This document shows, piece after piece, positions 56,801 through 64,000 of a DNA stretch of 64,000 bases. Numbering within the stretch: the stretch's first letter is position 1; every line of letters starts with the position of its first letter. This DNA comes from Plastoroseomonas arctica. Its GTDB lineage: Bacteria; Pseudomonadota; Alphaproteobacteria; Acetobacterales; Acetobacteraceae. Under the pieces are notes generated by a model. The model searched no databases and was not told where the DNA came from. It worked only from the letters and a program-made list of their open reading frames with translations. The DNA lies in assembly GCF_018128965.1 (NCBI RefSeq), contig NZ_JAAEDH010000004.1, positions 62,001-126,000 on the forward strand, in the 5' to 3' direction. The position numbers and the translations under genes were made by a program.

Positions 56801-59077
56801 CGGTAGAAGGATCGCGGCCTGCTGCATCGGCAATGGGCGGACCACCACGCCCACGCGGCCACTCGACTCCTCCGCCGTCACGCTCAGTCGATACGCGCCG
56901 GCGCCAAGGTGGCGCTGGATCAGCATGTTCTCGCCAACGCCATTGCCCACCGCCTGGTCCAGTGGCGCGATGAAGGCGGTGCCAATGCTGCCGGCGGTGC
57001 GCAACCGGCCCAGCGTCTCGACGCGATAAAGCCCGCCCTCCGGCAGCGTGACGGCAAAGCTGCGCACGCCGCCGCGCGCGAGGTCGAAGTAGAACGGGCG
57101 ATCGACGGCGAGCGTCGCCAGCGCGGGCAGCGGCCTCGGTATAGGCAGAACGGCCTGCGGCACCGGCAGGCGCCGCGCAATCATGAGGTTGCGCGCCACG
57201 GCGCGGGCCGGCACCTGCAGCAGCAGGTCCTGCGCGGCGGGACGGGCCGGGACCCGAAGCGAGATGGCGTCCGGCCCGGTGCCGGCGAGCAGGCGCGCCC
57301 CGCCGATTTCCGTCACCACCACCTCATCCACCGGCACCGCGACCAAGGCGCGTTGCAACGCGACGCCGGGAAGCTGCGTGACGGTGACAGCGCCCGCGTC
57401 GAGGTCGAGCGGCAAGCTTCGCGTGATGAGCGCCATGCTGCCACCCGGCACGCTGCCGCCGGCCAGGCGCAGGGTGGACCCCTCGGGCACGCCATGCCGC
57501 CCGAGGTCAAGCACCGGATCAGCCGGCAGCGGTGGCGCCGGCGATGCCGGCTGCAGCGCCGGCGGGCCGATGGTGAGATCGAGCACCCCCTGGGCACCGC
57601 GCACGGGCGCAAGCCGCAGCAGATACCACCCTGCCGCCACGTCCCAGGTGGTCGCAGCCTCGCCATCGGCCCGCGCATAGGACGGGGCGGCCTGCGCGGC
57701 CGGTGCGAGCACCGGCTGGAACGTGGCGCCCAGGGCGACGCCGCTGGTCCGCAGCAGGATGGGACCTGGGGCGGTGACTTCGACATAGAGGCTGCTGGGC
57801 CCGCGCAGGTTGAAGCTCGCGCGCCAGGCGGCGGCCGGTCCGATGCGTGGTCCGTGCGACGCGAGGATGGCGGCCGGACCATTGGCGGGTTGGAGGGCGA
57901 GGATCAGCGTTGGCGGGACCTCGTCCCCACCGAAACCGGCGGCCTCGGCCAGCCGCCAATCCGGGGTGGGCCGGGGCGTGCCGGGGGGCGGCGTTCTCGC
58001 GTCGGGGAGTCGTTCAGTCAGGATCACGCCGCCAAGCGCTCGGAGGCTGTAGGCTTGGCCTTCGCGACCATGGATTTCGACGAAACGTGGCTGGTTCTGC
58101 CGTGGGCCGGGGCGCAGCACCGTGGAGGGATTGCGGCTTTCCGCGGCGATGGACGCGGTAGCGATCGCGTCGCCGGTGCGCACCCGCAGTGTCGCTGCCT
58201 CGCCCGCCGGGACCGTCAGGCGATACAGCCCGGCCTGGGAGGTCACTTCGAAGACCTCGCTGCCGAACAGGCCGATCTGGCCGGCGACCGCGCCCTCATC
58301 TAACGCGCCCGACCAGCCCATCCGCAGCGAGAAGGGTTGCGCGGCATCGCCATAGGCCCAAGGCAGCGATTCGCCGCCATAGGCTGTGACCCGGTAGGTG
58401 CCGGGCTCGAGCAGCGGGGCCAGCAGGATGCTGCGCAGCGGGCGACCGGCGCGCGGTTCCAGCAGGCTTGCGGTCGCGTCGACCGCGACGAGGTCGCCAT
58501 GCTCCGTCCAGATCCGCAGATCGCCCAGCCCGCGGCCCGCCGCCTCCAGGCGGATCGAGCGCCGGGTGCCGAGGGTGAACCAGAGGCTGCGCTGCTGGAG
58601 GTCGCGCAGCTCGGCGTTAAGCGGCTGCGCTGGCCCGATGGGTGCTGGCGCGGCGGCCTCCTGGAATGGCTCGACGCTGAGCCGCGCGATGCCAGTGGCG
58701 TTGGGGGCGCCGGCTGTGCGCAGCTTGTAGGTTCCAGTATCGAGCAGCACGTCGAGCCGGCCGTTCTCGACACCGGGCACGCCCGCCCATTCGCCCGGGC
58801 CGCTTGCCATGTCTACAAGCTGTAGAGCGGTGCCGGCCGCACTTTCGGCGCGGATCGAAAAGCGCCCAGGCCGCTCGACGTGCAGTAGGGCGTCAGCTGT
58901 GTCCGCGGCCGGGATCTGCGCCACGGAAAGCCGCGCCTGCGCTGCCGGCAGAACCAGGGCGCTGGCCGGCGGTGTTGGCTGGGGGGATCTGATGGGCTGC
59001 GCATTCGCCGGAGGGTGCAGGACGAGAATCAGTACCAGGATTGGGAAAAATCCAGACGACCGTTTCAGCGGTTGCAA
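53873..59077 (-). CDS. Giant secreted beta-rich protein of unknown function, 1734 aa
   Basis: The start at the TTG 59077 is preferred over the GTG at 59113 because GGGGGAGG lies 6 bases upstream and the protein then begins with a signal peptide (KRSSGFFPILVLILVLHPPANAQ). No lipobox and no later membrane helix are seen. The sequence is Ala/Leu/Gly/Pro-rich and beta-rich. A short motif recurs at least eight times: LEPGTYRV, VAAGWYLL, LGAGAYRL, LAPGRYRL, LPAGRYRV, LPAGRYVL, LPAGRYII. This is like the closing strand of pre-peptidase-type beta-sandwich domains. An acidic linker (EAEDGDEESDEPRPSPRYDE) lies near residue 1050. It starts an operon with the macroglobulin and pbpC, so it probably works in the periplasmic envelope. 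No function is known. Confidence 0.82.
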   Translation of the reverse strand: MQPLKRSSGFFPILVLILVLHPPANAQPIRSPQPTPPASALVLPAAQARLSVAQIPAADTADALLHVERPGRFSIRAESAAGTALQLVDMASGPGEWAGVPGVENGRLDVLLDTGTYKLRTAGAPNATGIARLSVEPFQEAAAPAPIGPAQPLNAELRDLQQRSLWFTLGTRRSIRLEAAGRGLGDLRIWTEHGDLVAVDATASLLEPRAGRPLRSILLAPLLEPGTYRVTAYGGESLPWAYGDAAQPFSLRMGWSGALDEGAVAGQIGLFGSEVFEVTSQAGLYRLTVPAGEAATLRVRTGDAIATASIAAESRNPSTVLRPGPRQNQPRFVEIHGREGQAYSLRALGGVILTERLPDARTPPPGTPRPTPDWRLAEAAGFGGDEVPPTLILALQPANGPAAILASHGPRIGPAAAWRASFNLRGPSSLYVEVTAPGPILLRTSGVALGATFQPVLAPAAQAAPSYARADGEAATTWDVAAGWYLLRLAPVRGAQGVLDLTIGPPALQPASPAPPLPADPVLDLGRHGVPEGSTLRLAGGSVPGGSMALITRSLPLDLDAGAVTVTQLPGVALQRALVAVPVDEVVVTEIGGARLLAGTGPDAISLRVPARPAAQDLLLQVPARAVARNLMIARRLPVPQAVLPIPRPLPALATLAVDRPFYFDLARGGVRSFAVTLPEGGLYRVETLGRLRTAGSIGTAFIAPLDQAVGNGVGENMLIQRHLGAGAYRLSVTAEESSGRVGVVVRPLPMQQAAILLPGATSRASLPAGAGLTIPIDITEAATYRLDLLSLGRAVTARLEDADGWPLLPAGALDGTEQDLAPGRYRLVVLPADVPSRVVARLAPLGDPPPTAGHGPHALGFANAAVHEWREPAAPDAPRTPDLWDFALFGPSPITLAITEGMGAELHRLDAPQRIGALADGSNFAGVLPAGRYRVSARALARNDRLPYRLILSSTDLQPDAPREVNPSGSIGFAIESERVVNITSFGPTDIRATLRDAEGRVVLREDDRADDWNIALSRRLPAGRYVLGLSPAVPAPGLRRAAEAEDGDEESDEPRPSPRYDEPGEPEEGPEPARSILRLTLPESLPAQHASAEGATVLQATGVHSLTLPVPPPGSLVLAAAESVEEVVLSLERQGSDGTWQMLTSQRGKSAVVAVPAEAGMVLRAVVWRVDGGDASIRFAARFPAPPAQALGQVVPVPAELGNGLHVALVAVPGSALVSLDSEGLRQASAATGLAPVVGGIVAPQSERLWLLAPAAAPLQATAAIVGARPLILTLEAGQTATLPAGDGPGRLWLAESGVDVAALDAGRGMGVAPGSSLALAEGPWLRLRNAAGPGPIRASLRAINPALAPPLDIGDGFRAALAGNAAQPLLLPPGPKRLRLDLPAGGAAVLGWRGAEAVTVWAGDAPLSRTLDGDWTELLLVNTAAQAAPAMVQAAALGRAVEGLRAGQPLRRFFGAAGSVALPVEASPGTRLRVVGAGRVQLVGADGAVRSGADLRASGPGLLVLDHAPGPILAWLGEGDPFPEAAPQDAPLVGHLPLAGAAMALRLAPAAPVLFQARSTGPVILALGGAPPEVFPAGAEFQRYLPAGPTTLRLMAPQDGALSGTLELSAAPVLTLAEGIGEPVLVAPGGTALFGFDLARAAMVGLGVRAAPDRVAVRILAADGTPAGEGVAQLRRLPAGRYIIEARVPPDAATTEIRPAIVGLVPRPSGPPAEIARQYQTLTGVLPAATR

Positions 59078-59274
59078 AGCTGGACCTCCCCCGATGCACC
59101 ACGCGGCGGCCACTCATCTGGCGCTGTGCCGCTAACTCCCATTGGTAGTGCACAGCTTCGAGCTTGTCTGCGGATTTGCCACGGAAGCCCCTATGCGCCG
59201 AGCGCCGACAATGCCTAATCTGACTTCTGGGAACGCTGAAATCGCCGGCCAATGATCCTTCGCAGGAGCATCCC

Positions 59275-61017
59275 ATGGCTGACGCAACAAGCATTGTGAT
59301 TCGCAACGGCACCATCGTGGATGGCACCGGCGGGCAGCCTTACCGTGGCGACGTGGCCATCATCGGCGATCGCATCGTCGAGGTCGGCACGGTCACGATC
59401 AAGGGAGATCGCGAGATCGACGCTACGGGGCTGCTCATCACACCCGGCTTTGTCGATATCCACACGCATTACGATGCGCAGGCCATGTGGTCGAACCGGC
59501 TCGACCCCTCCTCCTGGAATGGCGTGACTACGGCGATGATCGGCAATTGCGGCGTGGGCTTCGCGCCGTGCAAGCCGGCCGACCGGGAGATGCTGGTGGC
59601 GCTGATGGAAGGCGTGGAGGACATCCCCGAAGTGGTGATGACCGAAGGTCTCGACTGGAACTGGGAGACCTTTCCCGATTTCCTCGACCGCCTCGATGCG
59701 CGGCAATTCGACCTCGACCTCGTGGCCCAGGTGCCGCACGCCGCCATCCGCGTCTATGTGATGGGCGAGCGCGGCTTCCAGCGCGAACCCTCCACGCCCG
59801 CCGAGCGCGCGGAGATGGCGCGCCTCACGGTGGAGGGCATGAAGGCCGGTGCGGTCGGCTTCTCCACCTCGCGCGCCATCGCCCACAAGACGCTGGCTGG
59901 TGAACCCACGCCGACGCTGGGCTCGGCCGAGGAAGAGCTGGCCGTGATCGCCGAGGCAGTCGGCGACTACGGCAAGGGCTGGCTGCAGGTCATCTCCGAC
60001 TTCGACGAGCCGGAGGAGGAATTCGCCCTGCTCCGCCGTGTGGCCGAGCGCAGCAAGGGCCGCGCGATCTCCATGACCTTCGCGCAGCGCGAGAACGACC
60101 CCAAGCGCTACAAGCGCCTGCTGGAACTGCTCGACGAGGCGAACAAGGATGGCGTGAAGATGCTCGCCCAGGTGATGGGCCGCCCGATCGCCATCAACCT
60201 CGGCTATGAGCTGTCCATCAACCCGTTCTGCGAACGCCCGTCCTACAAGGCGATCGCGCATCTGCCCTTCGCCGAGCGCCTCGCGATCCTCGCCACGCCG
60301 GAGATGCGCGAGAAGCTGCTGGCCGAGACCACCGAAGACCCGATGCTCAAGCGCCGACTGAACACCTACACCAAGATGTTCGAACTCGGTGACCCGGCGG
60401 ATTATGAACCGACGCCTGAGGATTCCATCCAGGCGCGCGCCGATGCGGCCGGTATTCCGGTCGAGTCCTTCGTCTACGACCTGCTGCTGCAGAAGGGCGG
60501 CAAGACCACGCTCTATCGCCCTGTCACGAACTACGTCGAGGGCAACCTCGATGTGTGTCTGGAGATGATGCAGCACCCCAACACGGTGATGGGGCTGGGC
60601 GATGGCGGGGCGCATTACTCCTTCATCTGCGACAGCTCCACCGTCACCCATTCGCTGATGCATTGGACGCGCGACCGCACCCGCGGCGCCAAGGTGCCGC
60701 TGGAATGGATGGTGCGGAGGCTGACATCAGACGCGGCGAACGCCATCGGCCTGGCCGATCGCGGCGTCATCGCGCCGGGCTATAAGGCGGATGTGAACAT
60801 CATCGACTATGCCGGCCTGGCCATCGGCCCGCTGGAGGTCGCCTATGACCTGCCGGCCGGCGGCAAGCGGTTGATCCAGCATGTCAAGGGCTATTTGGCC
60901 ACCATCCTCTCCGGCGTGGTCGTCACCGAGAGCGGCAAGGCCACCGGCACGCTGCCGGGGCGCCTCGTGCGCGGCGTCCAGGCGGCGCCCGAAACCGCAA
61001 GGATGGCCGCCGAATAG
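59275..61017 (+). CDS. D-aminoacylase-type amidohydrolase (N-acyl-D-amino-acid deacylase family)
   Basis: The 580-residue enzyme has the family's metal motifs: TPGFVDIHTHYDAQ (His63, His65), GNCGVGFAPC with Cys92, which in D-aminoacylases is a metal ligand, and MGLGDGGAHYSFICDS. It ends VIAPGYKADVNIIDY as in amidohydrolase family 3. Members release D-amino acids or deacylate N-substituted amino acids in the cytoplasm. It is cotranscribed with a peptide-type ABC importer starting 11 bases downstream, consistent with uptake and hydrolysis of N-acyl or D-peptide-like compounds. GGAG precedes the ATG. A different substrate, such as dihydropyrimidines, cannot be excluded. Confidence 0.93.
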   Translation: MADATSIVIRNGTIVDGTGGQPYRGDVAIIGDRIVEVGTVTIKGDREIDATGLLITPGFVDIHTHYDAQAMWSNRLDPSSWNGVTTAMIGNCGVGFAPCKPADREMLVALMEGVEDIPEVVMTEGLDWNWETFPDFLDRLDARQFDLDLVAQVPHAAIRVYVMGERGFQREPSTPAERAEMARLTVEGMKAGAVGFSTSRAIAHKTLAGEPTPTLGSAEEELAVIAEAVGDYGKGWLQVISDFDEPEEEFALLRRVAERSKGRAISMTFAQRENDPKRYKRLLELLDEANKDGVKMLAQVMGRPIAINLGYELSINPFCERPSYKAIAHLPFAERLAILATPEMREKLLAETTEDPMLKRRLNTYTKMFELGDPADYEPTPEDSIQARADAAGIPVESFVYDLLLQKGGKTTLYRPVTNYVEGNLDVCLEMMQHPNTVMGLGDGGAHYSFICDSSTVTHSLMHWTRDRTRGAKVPLEWMVRRLTSDAANAIGLADRGVIAPGYKADVNIIDYAGLAIGPLEVAYDLPAGGKRLIQHVKGYLATILSGVVVTESGKATGTLPGRLVRGVQAAPETARMAAE

Positions 61018-61028
61018 GGGCGCGGGCC

Positions 61029-62570
61029 ATGGAGCTTTCCCGACGCACCGCGCTGGGCGCTGGTCTCGGCGCTTTCTCCGGCGCCTGGGCGCGTGAGGCC
61101 GGGGCACAGGCCGGCACCACGCTGACCGTCGCGCTGCCGACCACGCCCACCTCCTGCGACCCGATCAACCCGCCCGATCATGACTGGATGATCGCCTGCC
61201 AGATGGTGTTCGAGAATCTGGTCGAATACGACATTGACGGGGTGCTGCGCCCGCAACTCGCTAAGGCGTTGCCGACCATCTCCGCCGACAAGCTCACCTA
61301 CGCCTTCGAGCTGCGCGAAGGCGTGCGCTTCCACAACGGCAAGATCCTCGATTCGGAGGATGTGAAATACAGTTTTGAGTACATGCTCAATCCGGCCAAT
61401 CGCGCGGCGCGCGGGCCGACCTTCTCTCGCCTGTCGCATGTCGAGGTGGACAGCCCCACGCGGCTGCGGGTCATCCTAAAGGAGCCCTTCTCGCCCTGGA
61501 TGACCTTTCTTACGAAGTTCATGGGCATCTGGCCCAAGGGCTCGCGCGAAGAGCTCGGCGAGGATCATTTCCGCCGGCGCCCGACCGGCGTCGGCACCGG
61601 CCCCGGCCTCTTCGAGGAATGGCGCCCGAACGACTTCATCAGCTTCCGCAAGAACCCGAACTACTGGACGCCGGGCAAGCCCGCCTGGGACCGCTTGGTG
61701 GTGCGCCAGGTGCCCGAGGATGCTGCGCGCGTCGCCTATCTGCTTAGCGGCCAGGCGGACATCATCTCCGTCCCGCCGCCACGCGATTTCCCCCGGCTGC
61801 GCACCCGGCGCGGCATTCAGGGCGGGTCGCGGCCCACGCTGGGCGGGTGGAGCTTCATCGCGATGAACAATGCGCGGCCACCCTTCGACGACCTGAATTT
61901 CCGCCTCGCCATGGCGCACGCCATCGACCGGCGCACCATCAACGAACGCATCTATCACGGCATGGTGGAAACCGCTGCGGTGCCCGCACCGGCCTCATCC
62001 TGGTGGTTCAACCCCGAGGCCAACGCGAAGCTCGACTACAATCTCGACAAGGCGCGCGACTATCTGGCGCGGTCGAAATATCCCAACGGTGCCAGCTTCG
62101 AACTCGCCTGCGCGTCGGTGCCCTATCTGCTCGACAGCCGCGACGCTGCCATCTTCCTGCAATCCGAACTGGCCAAGCTCAACATCGAGGTGAAGCTGCG
62201 GATGGCCGAGCAATCTGTGCTCTCGCCGGCACTTAGCCGCGGCGAGCTAGATGCGCTGATCGGCAACTTCATGTCGCCGGGCGAGGCGACCTACATGATC
62301 ATGGTCTACCTCACCGCAGGCCAGTTCATGTCGCGCTCCTCCAACTATGCCAATCCGCGGCTGGAGGCGCTGATGCGCGCCGCCTTCGCGGAGAATGAGG
62401 ACGAGAAAATGAAGCCCATCCTGGCGGAGATGCAGATGCTCCTCGCTGATGAATCGCCCTTCCTTTGGCTGGGCTTTTTCTCCGCCGCGAATCTTTGGCG
62501 CGACCGCGTGCGCAACTTCAAGGTGAGCCAGGGCCAGACCGTGACGGTGCGCGACGTGAGCCTCGGCTGA
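61029..62570 (+). CDS. ABC transporter substrate-binding protein, peptide type (family 5)
   Basis: The 513-residue receptor has a signal with SRRTALGAGLGAFSG then a cleavage-like AGAQAG. Family 5 elements are present: TPTSCDPINPPDHDW, LTYAFELREGVRFHNGKIL, NRAARGPTF and LAMAHAIDRRTINERIYHGM. It delivers a peptide or amide ligand to the permeases that follow. Its stop overlaps the DppB-like start (TGATG). The upstream amidohydrolase suggests an N-acyl- or D-amino-acid ligand. Confidence 0.95.
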   Translation: MELSRRTALGAGLGAFSGAWAREAGAQAGTTLTVALPTTPTSCDPINPPDHDWMIACQMVFENLVEYDIDGVLRPQLAKALPTISADKLTYAFELREGVRFHNGKILDSEDVKYSFEYMLNPANRAARGPTFSRLSHVEVDSPTRLRVILKEPFSPWMTFLTKFMGIWPKGSREELGEDHFRRRPTGVGTGPGLFEEWRPNDFISFRKNPNYWTPGKPAWDRLVVRQVPEDAARVAYLLSGQADIISVPPPRDFPRLRTRRGIQGGSRPTLGGWSFIAMNNARPPFDDLNFRLAMAHAIDRRTINERIYHGMVETAAVPAPASSWWFNPEANAKLDYNLDKARDYLARSKYPNGASFELACASVPYLLDSRDAAIFLQSELAKLNIEVKLRMAEQSVLSPALSRGELDALIGNFMSPGEATYMIMVYLTAGQFMSRSSNYANPRLEALMRAAFAENEDEKMKPILAEMQMLLADESPFLWLGFFSAANLWRDRVRNFKVSQGQTVTVRDVSLG

Positions 62571-63514
62571 TGCTGAGCCTTATGGTGCGCCGCGCCGGGT
62601 TCTCGCTCTTCTCCCTGCTCGTAGTGAGCCTGATCCTGTTCGTGCTCACGCGCTCCATCCCCGAAAGCCCGGCGCGCATCGTGCTGGGCGATGATGTGAC
62701 CGATGCGCAGATCGCCGCCTTCGACGCGCAATACGGGTTGGACCGGCCGATTATCGTGCAATACCTCGCCTGGCTCGAACGCCTGGCCCTGCATGGCGAT
62801 CTCGGGCAATCCTTCACCACGCGGCTGCACATGAATGTGGAGGTGGCGGCAACGCTGCCGGTGACGCTGGAACTTGTCACCATCGCCTTCATCGTCGCCT
62901 TCCTCGTCTCGCTCACGCTGGGGACGCTCTCCGCCGTGTTCCGCGACGGGCCCATCGACTATGCGGCGCGGCTGCTCGCGGTGCTCGGCGTGTCCATCCC
63001 CGGTTTCTGGCTGGCGCTCGTGTTGGTTCTCGCCTTCGCGGTCGAGCGCGACTGGTTTCCGCCGGGCGGCTTCGTCCCGCTCAGCGAGGGGCTGGAAGCG
63101 CACCTCATGTCCATCGCGCTGCCGGTCTTCTGCCTCTCCGTCTTCTACATGGCGGTGCTCACGCGCATGACACGCTCCGCGCTGCTCGACGTGCTGGGGC
63201 AGGACTACATGCGCACCGCGCGCGCATCCGGCCTGTCCCGCCTGCGGGTGCTGCGCTACGCGCTGCGCAACGCGCTGGTGCCGGTCGTCACCATCGCCGG
63301 CGTGTCCTTCGGGCACATGTTTGGGCTGGCGCTGATCATCGAGCGCGTCTTCAACATCGGCGGCATGTCGCGCGCACTGCTCACCGCGATCCAGCAGCGC
63401 GACTACGCGCTGGTGCAGGCGGTGGTGATGGTATTCACGATCATCTTCGTGGTGGCGAACCTCGTCGCGGATCTGGTCAACGCCTGGTTGAATCCGAAGC
63501 TAGCGACGTCATGA
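62570..63514 (+). CDS. ABC transporter permease, DppB-like
   Basis: The 314-residue protein has about six membrane helices and the DppB/OppB hallmarks: an N-terminal helix with LLVVSLILFVLTRSIPESPA, YGLDRPIIVQYLAWL and the cytoplasmic coupling loop with YMRTARASGLSRLRVLRYALRNAL. It forms half of the inner-membrane channel of the importer. It is translationally coupled to the binding protein gene. A 181-bp gap containing an inverted-repeat element separates it from the second permease gene. Confidence 0.95.
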   Translation: MLSLMVRRAGFSLFSLLVVSLILFVLTRSIPESPARIVLGDDVTDAQIAAFDAQYGLDRPIIVQYLAWLERLALHGDLGQSFTTRLHMNVEVAATLPVTLELVTIAFIVAFLVSLTLGTLSAVFRDGPIDYAARLLAVLGVSIPGFWLALVLVLAFAVERDWFPPGGFVPLSEGLEAHLMSIALPVFCLSVFYMAVLTRMTRSALLDVLGQDYMRTARASGLSRLRVLRYALRNALVPVVTIAGVSFGHMFGLALIIERVFNIGGMSRALLTAIQQRDYALVQAVVMVFTIIFVVANLVADLVNAWLNPKLATS

Positions 63515-63525
63515 GGAAAGCAAAC

Positions 63526-63687
63526 TTGGGGGCAATGAATTTCCCCCAAACCCCCATTCTTTCTTTTTTGATTTATTGGTTCCCGCTGGCAGGTGCCATC
63601 AACAGGCCCGATGCCGCACTGACCGCCCAACCAGCGCCATTAGAAAAAGATAAAAGAAAGGGGGTTTGGGGGAAATTCATTTCCCCC
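63526..63687. repeat. Nested inverted-repeat element between the two permease genes
   Basis: Each end is a hairpin: 63526-63549 (TTGGGGG / CCCCCAA) and 63668-63687 (GGGGGAAATTCATTTCCCCC). The two ends also form a 22-bp perfect long-range inverted repeat (63534-63555 with 63660-63681), flanked by a C/T- or A/G-rich tract on the inner side. The T-rich run at 63559-63569 after hairpin one could act as a terminator or attenuator. The core matches the terminator at 1421-1450. It looks like a small repeated or mobile DNA element. Confidence 0.6.
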
Positions 63688-63695
63688 ATGCTGTC

Positions 63696-64000
63696 ATGAT
63701 CCGCGCCTGCGGCGGCATCGCCGGTTTCCTCGGCGCCCTCATCATCCTCTCCCTACTAATCATGGCCGTCCTCGCGCCCTGGATCGCGCCCTTCGATCCG
63801 CTGCGCGTATCCATTCCCGACCAGCTTCTCGAACCCGATGCGCGTTTCCTCTTCGGCACTGACCAGTCCGGGCGGGATGTGCTCAGCCGCGTCATCTGGG
63901 CCAGCCGGTCGTCGCTCAGCGTCGCGGGGTTCGCGGTGATGATCGGGCTGTGCCTTGGTGTGTCGCTGGGGCTCGCGGCGGGGTTTCATCGCGGCACCTG
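63696..64000 (+). CDS. ABC transporter permease, DppC-like, 3' end cut by the window
   Basis: The ATG at 63696 opens MIRACGGIAGFLGALIILSL, a first membrane helix, then APWIAPFDPLRVSIPDQLL and FLFGTDQSGRDVLSRVIWASR, the signature of DppC/OppC-type permeases (GTDxxGRDxxSR). About 101 residues are visible. It would complete the channel with the DppB-like protein. The gene continues beyond the window, where ATPase genes would be expected. Confidence 0.93.
   Translation, partial: MIRACGGIAGFLGALIILSLLIMAVLAPWIAPFDPLRVSIPDQLLEPDARFLFGTDQSGRDVLSRVIWASRSSLSVAGFAVMIGLCLGVSLGLAAGFHRGT

Noticed and set aside
1-64000. CRISPR arrays, tRNA and rRNA genes, full insertion sequences
   Set aside because: I looked for regular spaced repeats, cloverleaf-like patterns, rRNA landmarks and transposase motifs and saw none that can be supported. 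A covariance-model scan would be decisive for tRNA and small RNAs.

Overview
The window is very GC-rich and gene-dense, with high G or C at third codon positions, frequent GTG and TTG starts, and many start/stop overlaps. Its gene content is four Bug-type (TctC-like) binding proteins without partner permeases, a TAXI receptor, two peptide-type ABC binding proteins, AtuA-like proteins and several amidohydrolases. This points to an aerobic, catabolically versatile alphaproteobacterium, most likely Rhodospirillales/Acetobacteraceae (Roseomonas-like). The lineage is an inference; no rRNA, tRNA or phylogenetic marker is present.

Layout. 1-8.2 kb: catabolic and transport genes (AtuA pair, SMP-30 lactonase-like, Bug receptor, Ohr, BASS-type transporter, GH73-like glucosaminidase, TAXI receptor). 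8.2-12.0 kb: a less GC-rich island with a hypothetical gene, a ParB-like/DNA methyltransferase fusion, a DUF5681 protein and decayed sequence, probably a prophage or mobile-element remnant. 12.1-22.7 kb: a LuxR-type regulator divergent from a DUF4157 (eCIS core) protein that also carries a helical zinc-hydrolase-like region. Next comes a tight run of a TPR/outer-membrane barrel protein (Slam/DUF560-like), a 1202-residue FecR-domain protein ending in a TbpB-like barrel, and a secreted TPR-CHAT caspase-like protease. Together these resemble an undescribed variant of a type XI (Slam-like) secretion locus. 28.7-22.7 kb, minus strand: a closely spaced run with a mini COX1-like membrane protein, a DUF4280 PAAR-like tip, a 1051-residue VgrG, an unknown 204-residue protein, DUF924 and a cupin.

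28.9-45.9 kb: a CadC-like regulator with TPRs, a VOC gene broken by an in-frame TGA, an operon of DUF1028 protein, ABC binding protein and amidase, an operon of Bug receptor, alpha/beta hydrolase and SnoaL-like protein facing a LysR regulator, an amidohydrolase plus Bug receptor, an FMN-binding stress protein, a racemase-like protein plus Bug receptor, and a short DUF3489-like gene.

45.9-59.1 kb, minus strand: one three-gene operon encoding a 1734-residue secreted protein of unknown function, an alpha-2-macroglobulin whose thioester cysteine is replaced by glycine, and penicillin-binding protein 1C. 59.3-64.0 kb: a D-aminoacylase-type amidohydrolase followed by a peptide-type ABC importer (binding protein, DppB-like, DppC-like cut by the window end). 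A nested inverted-repeat element sits between the two permease genes and shares its hairpin core with a terminator at the other end of the window.

The strongest candidates for something undescribed are the Slam-like/FecR/CHAT locus with its DUF4157 neighbour, and the giant protein/thioester-less macroglobulin/PBP1C operon.
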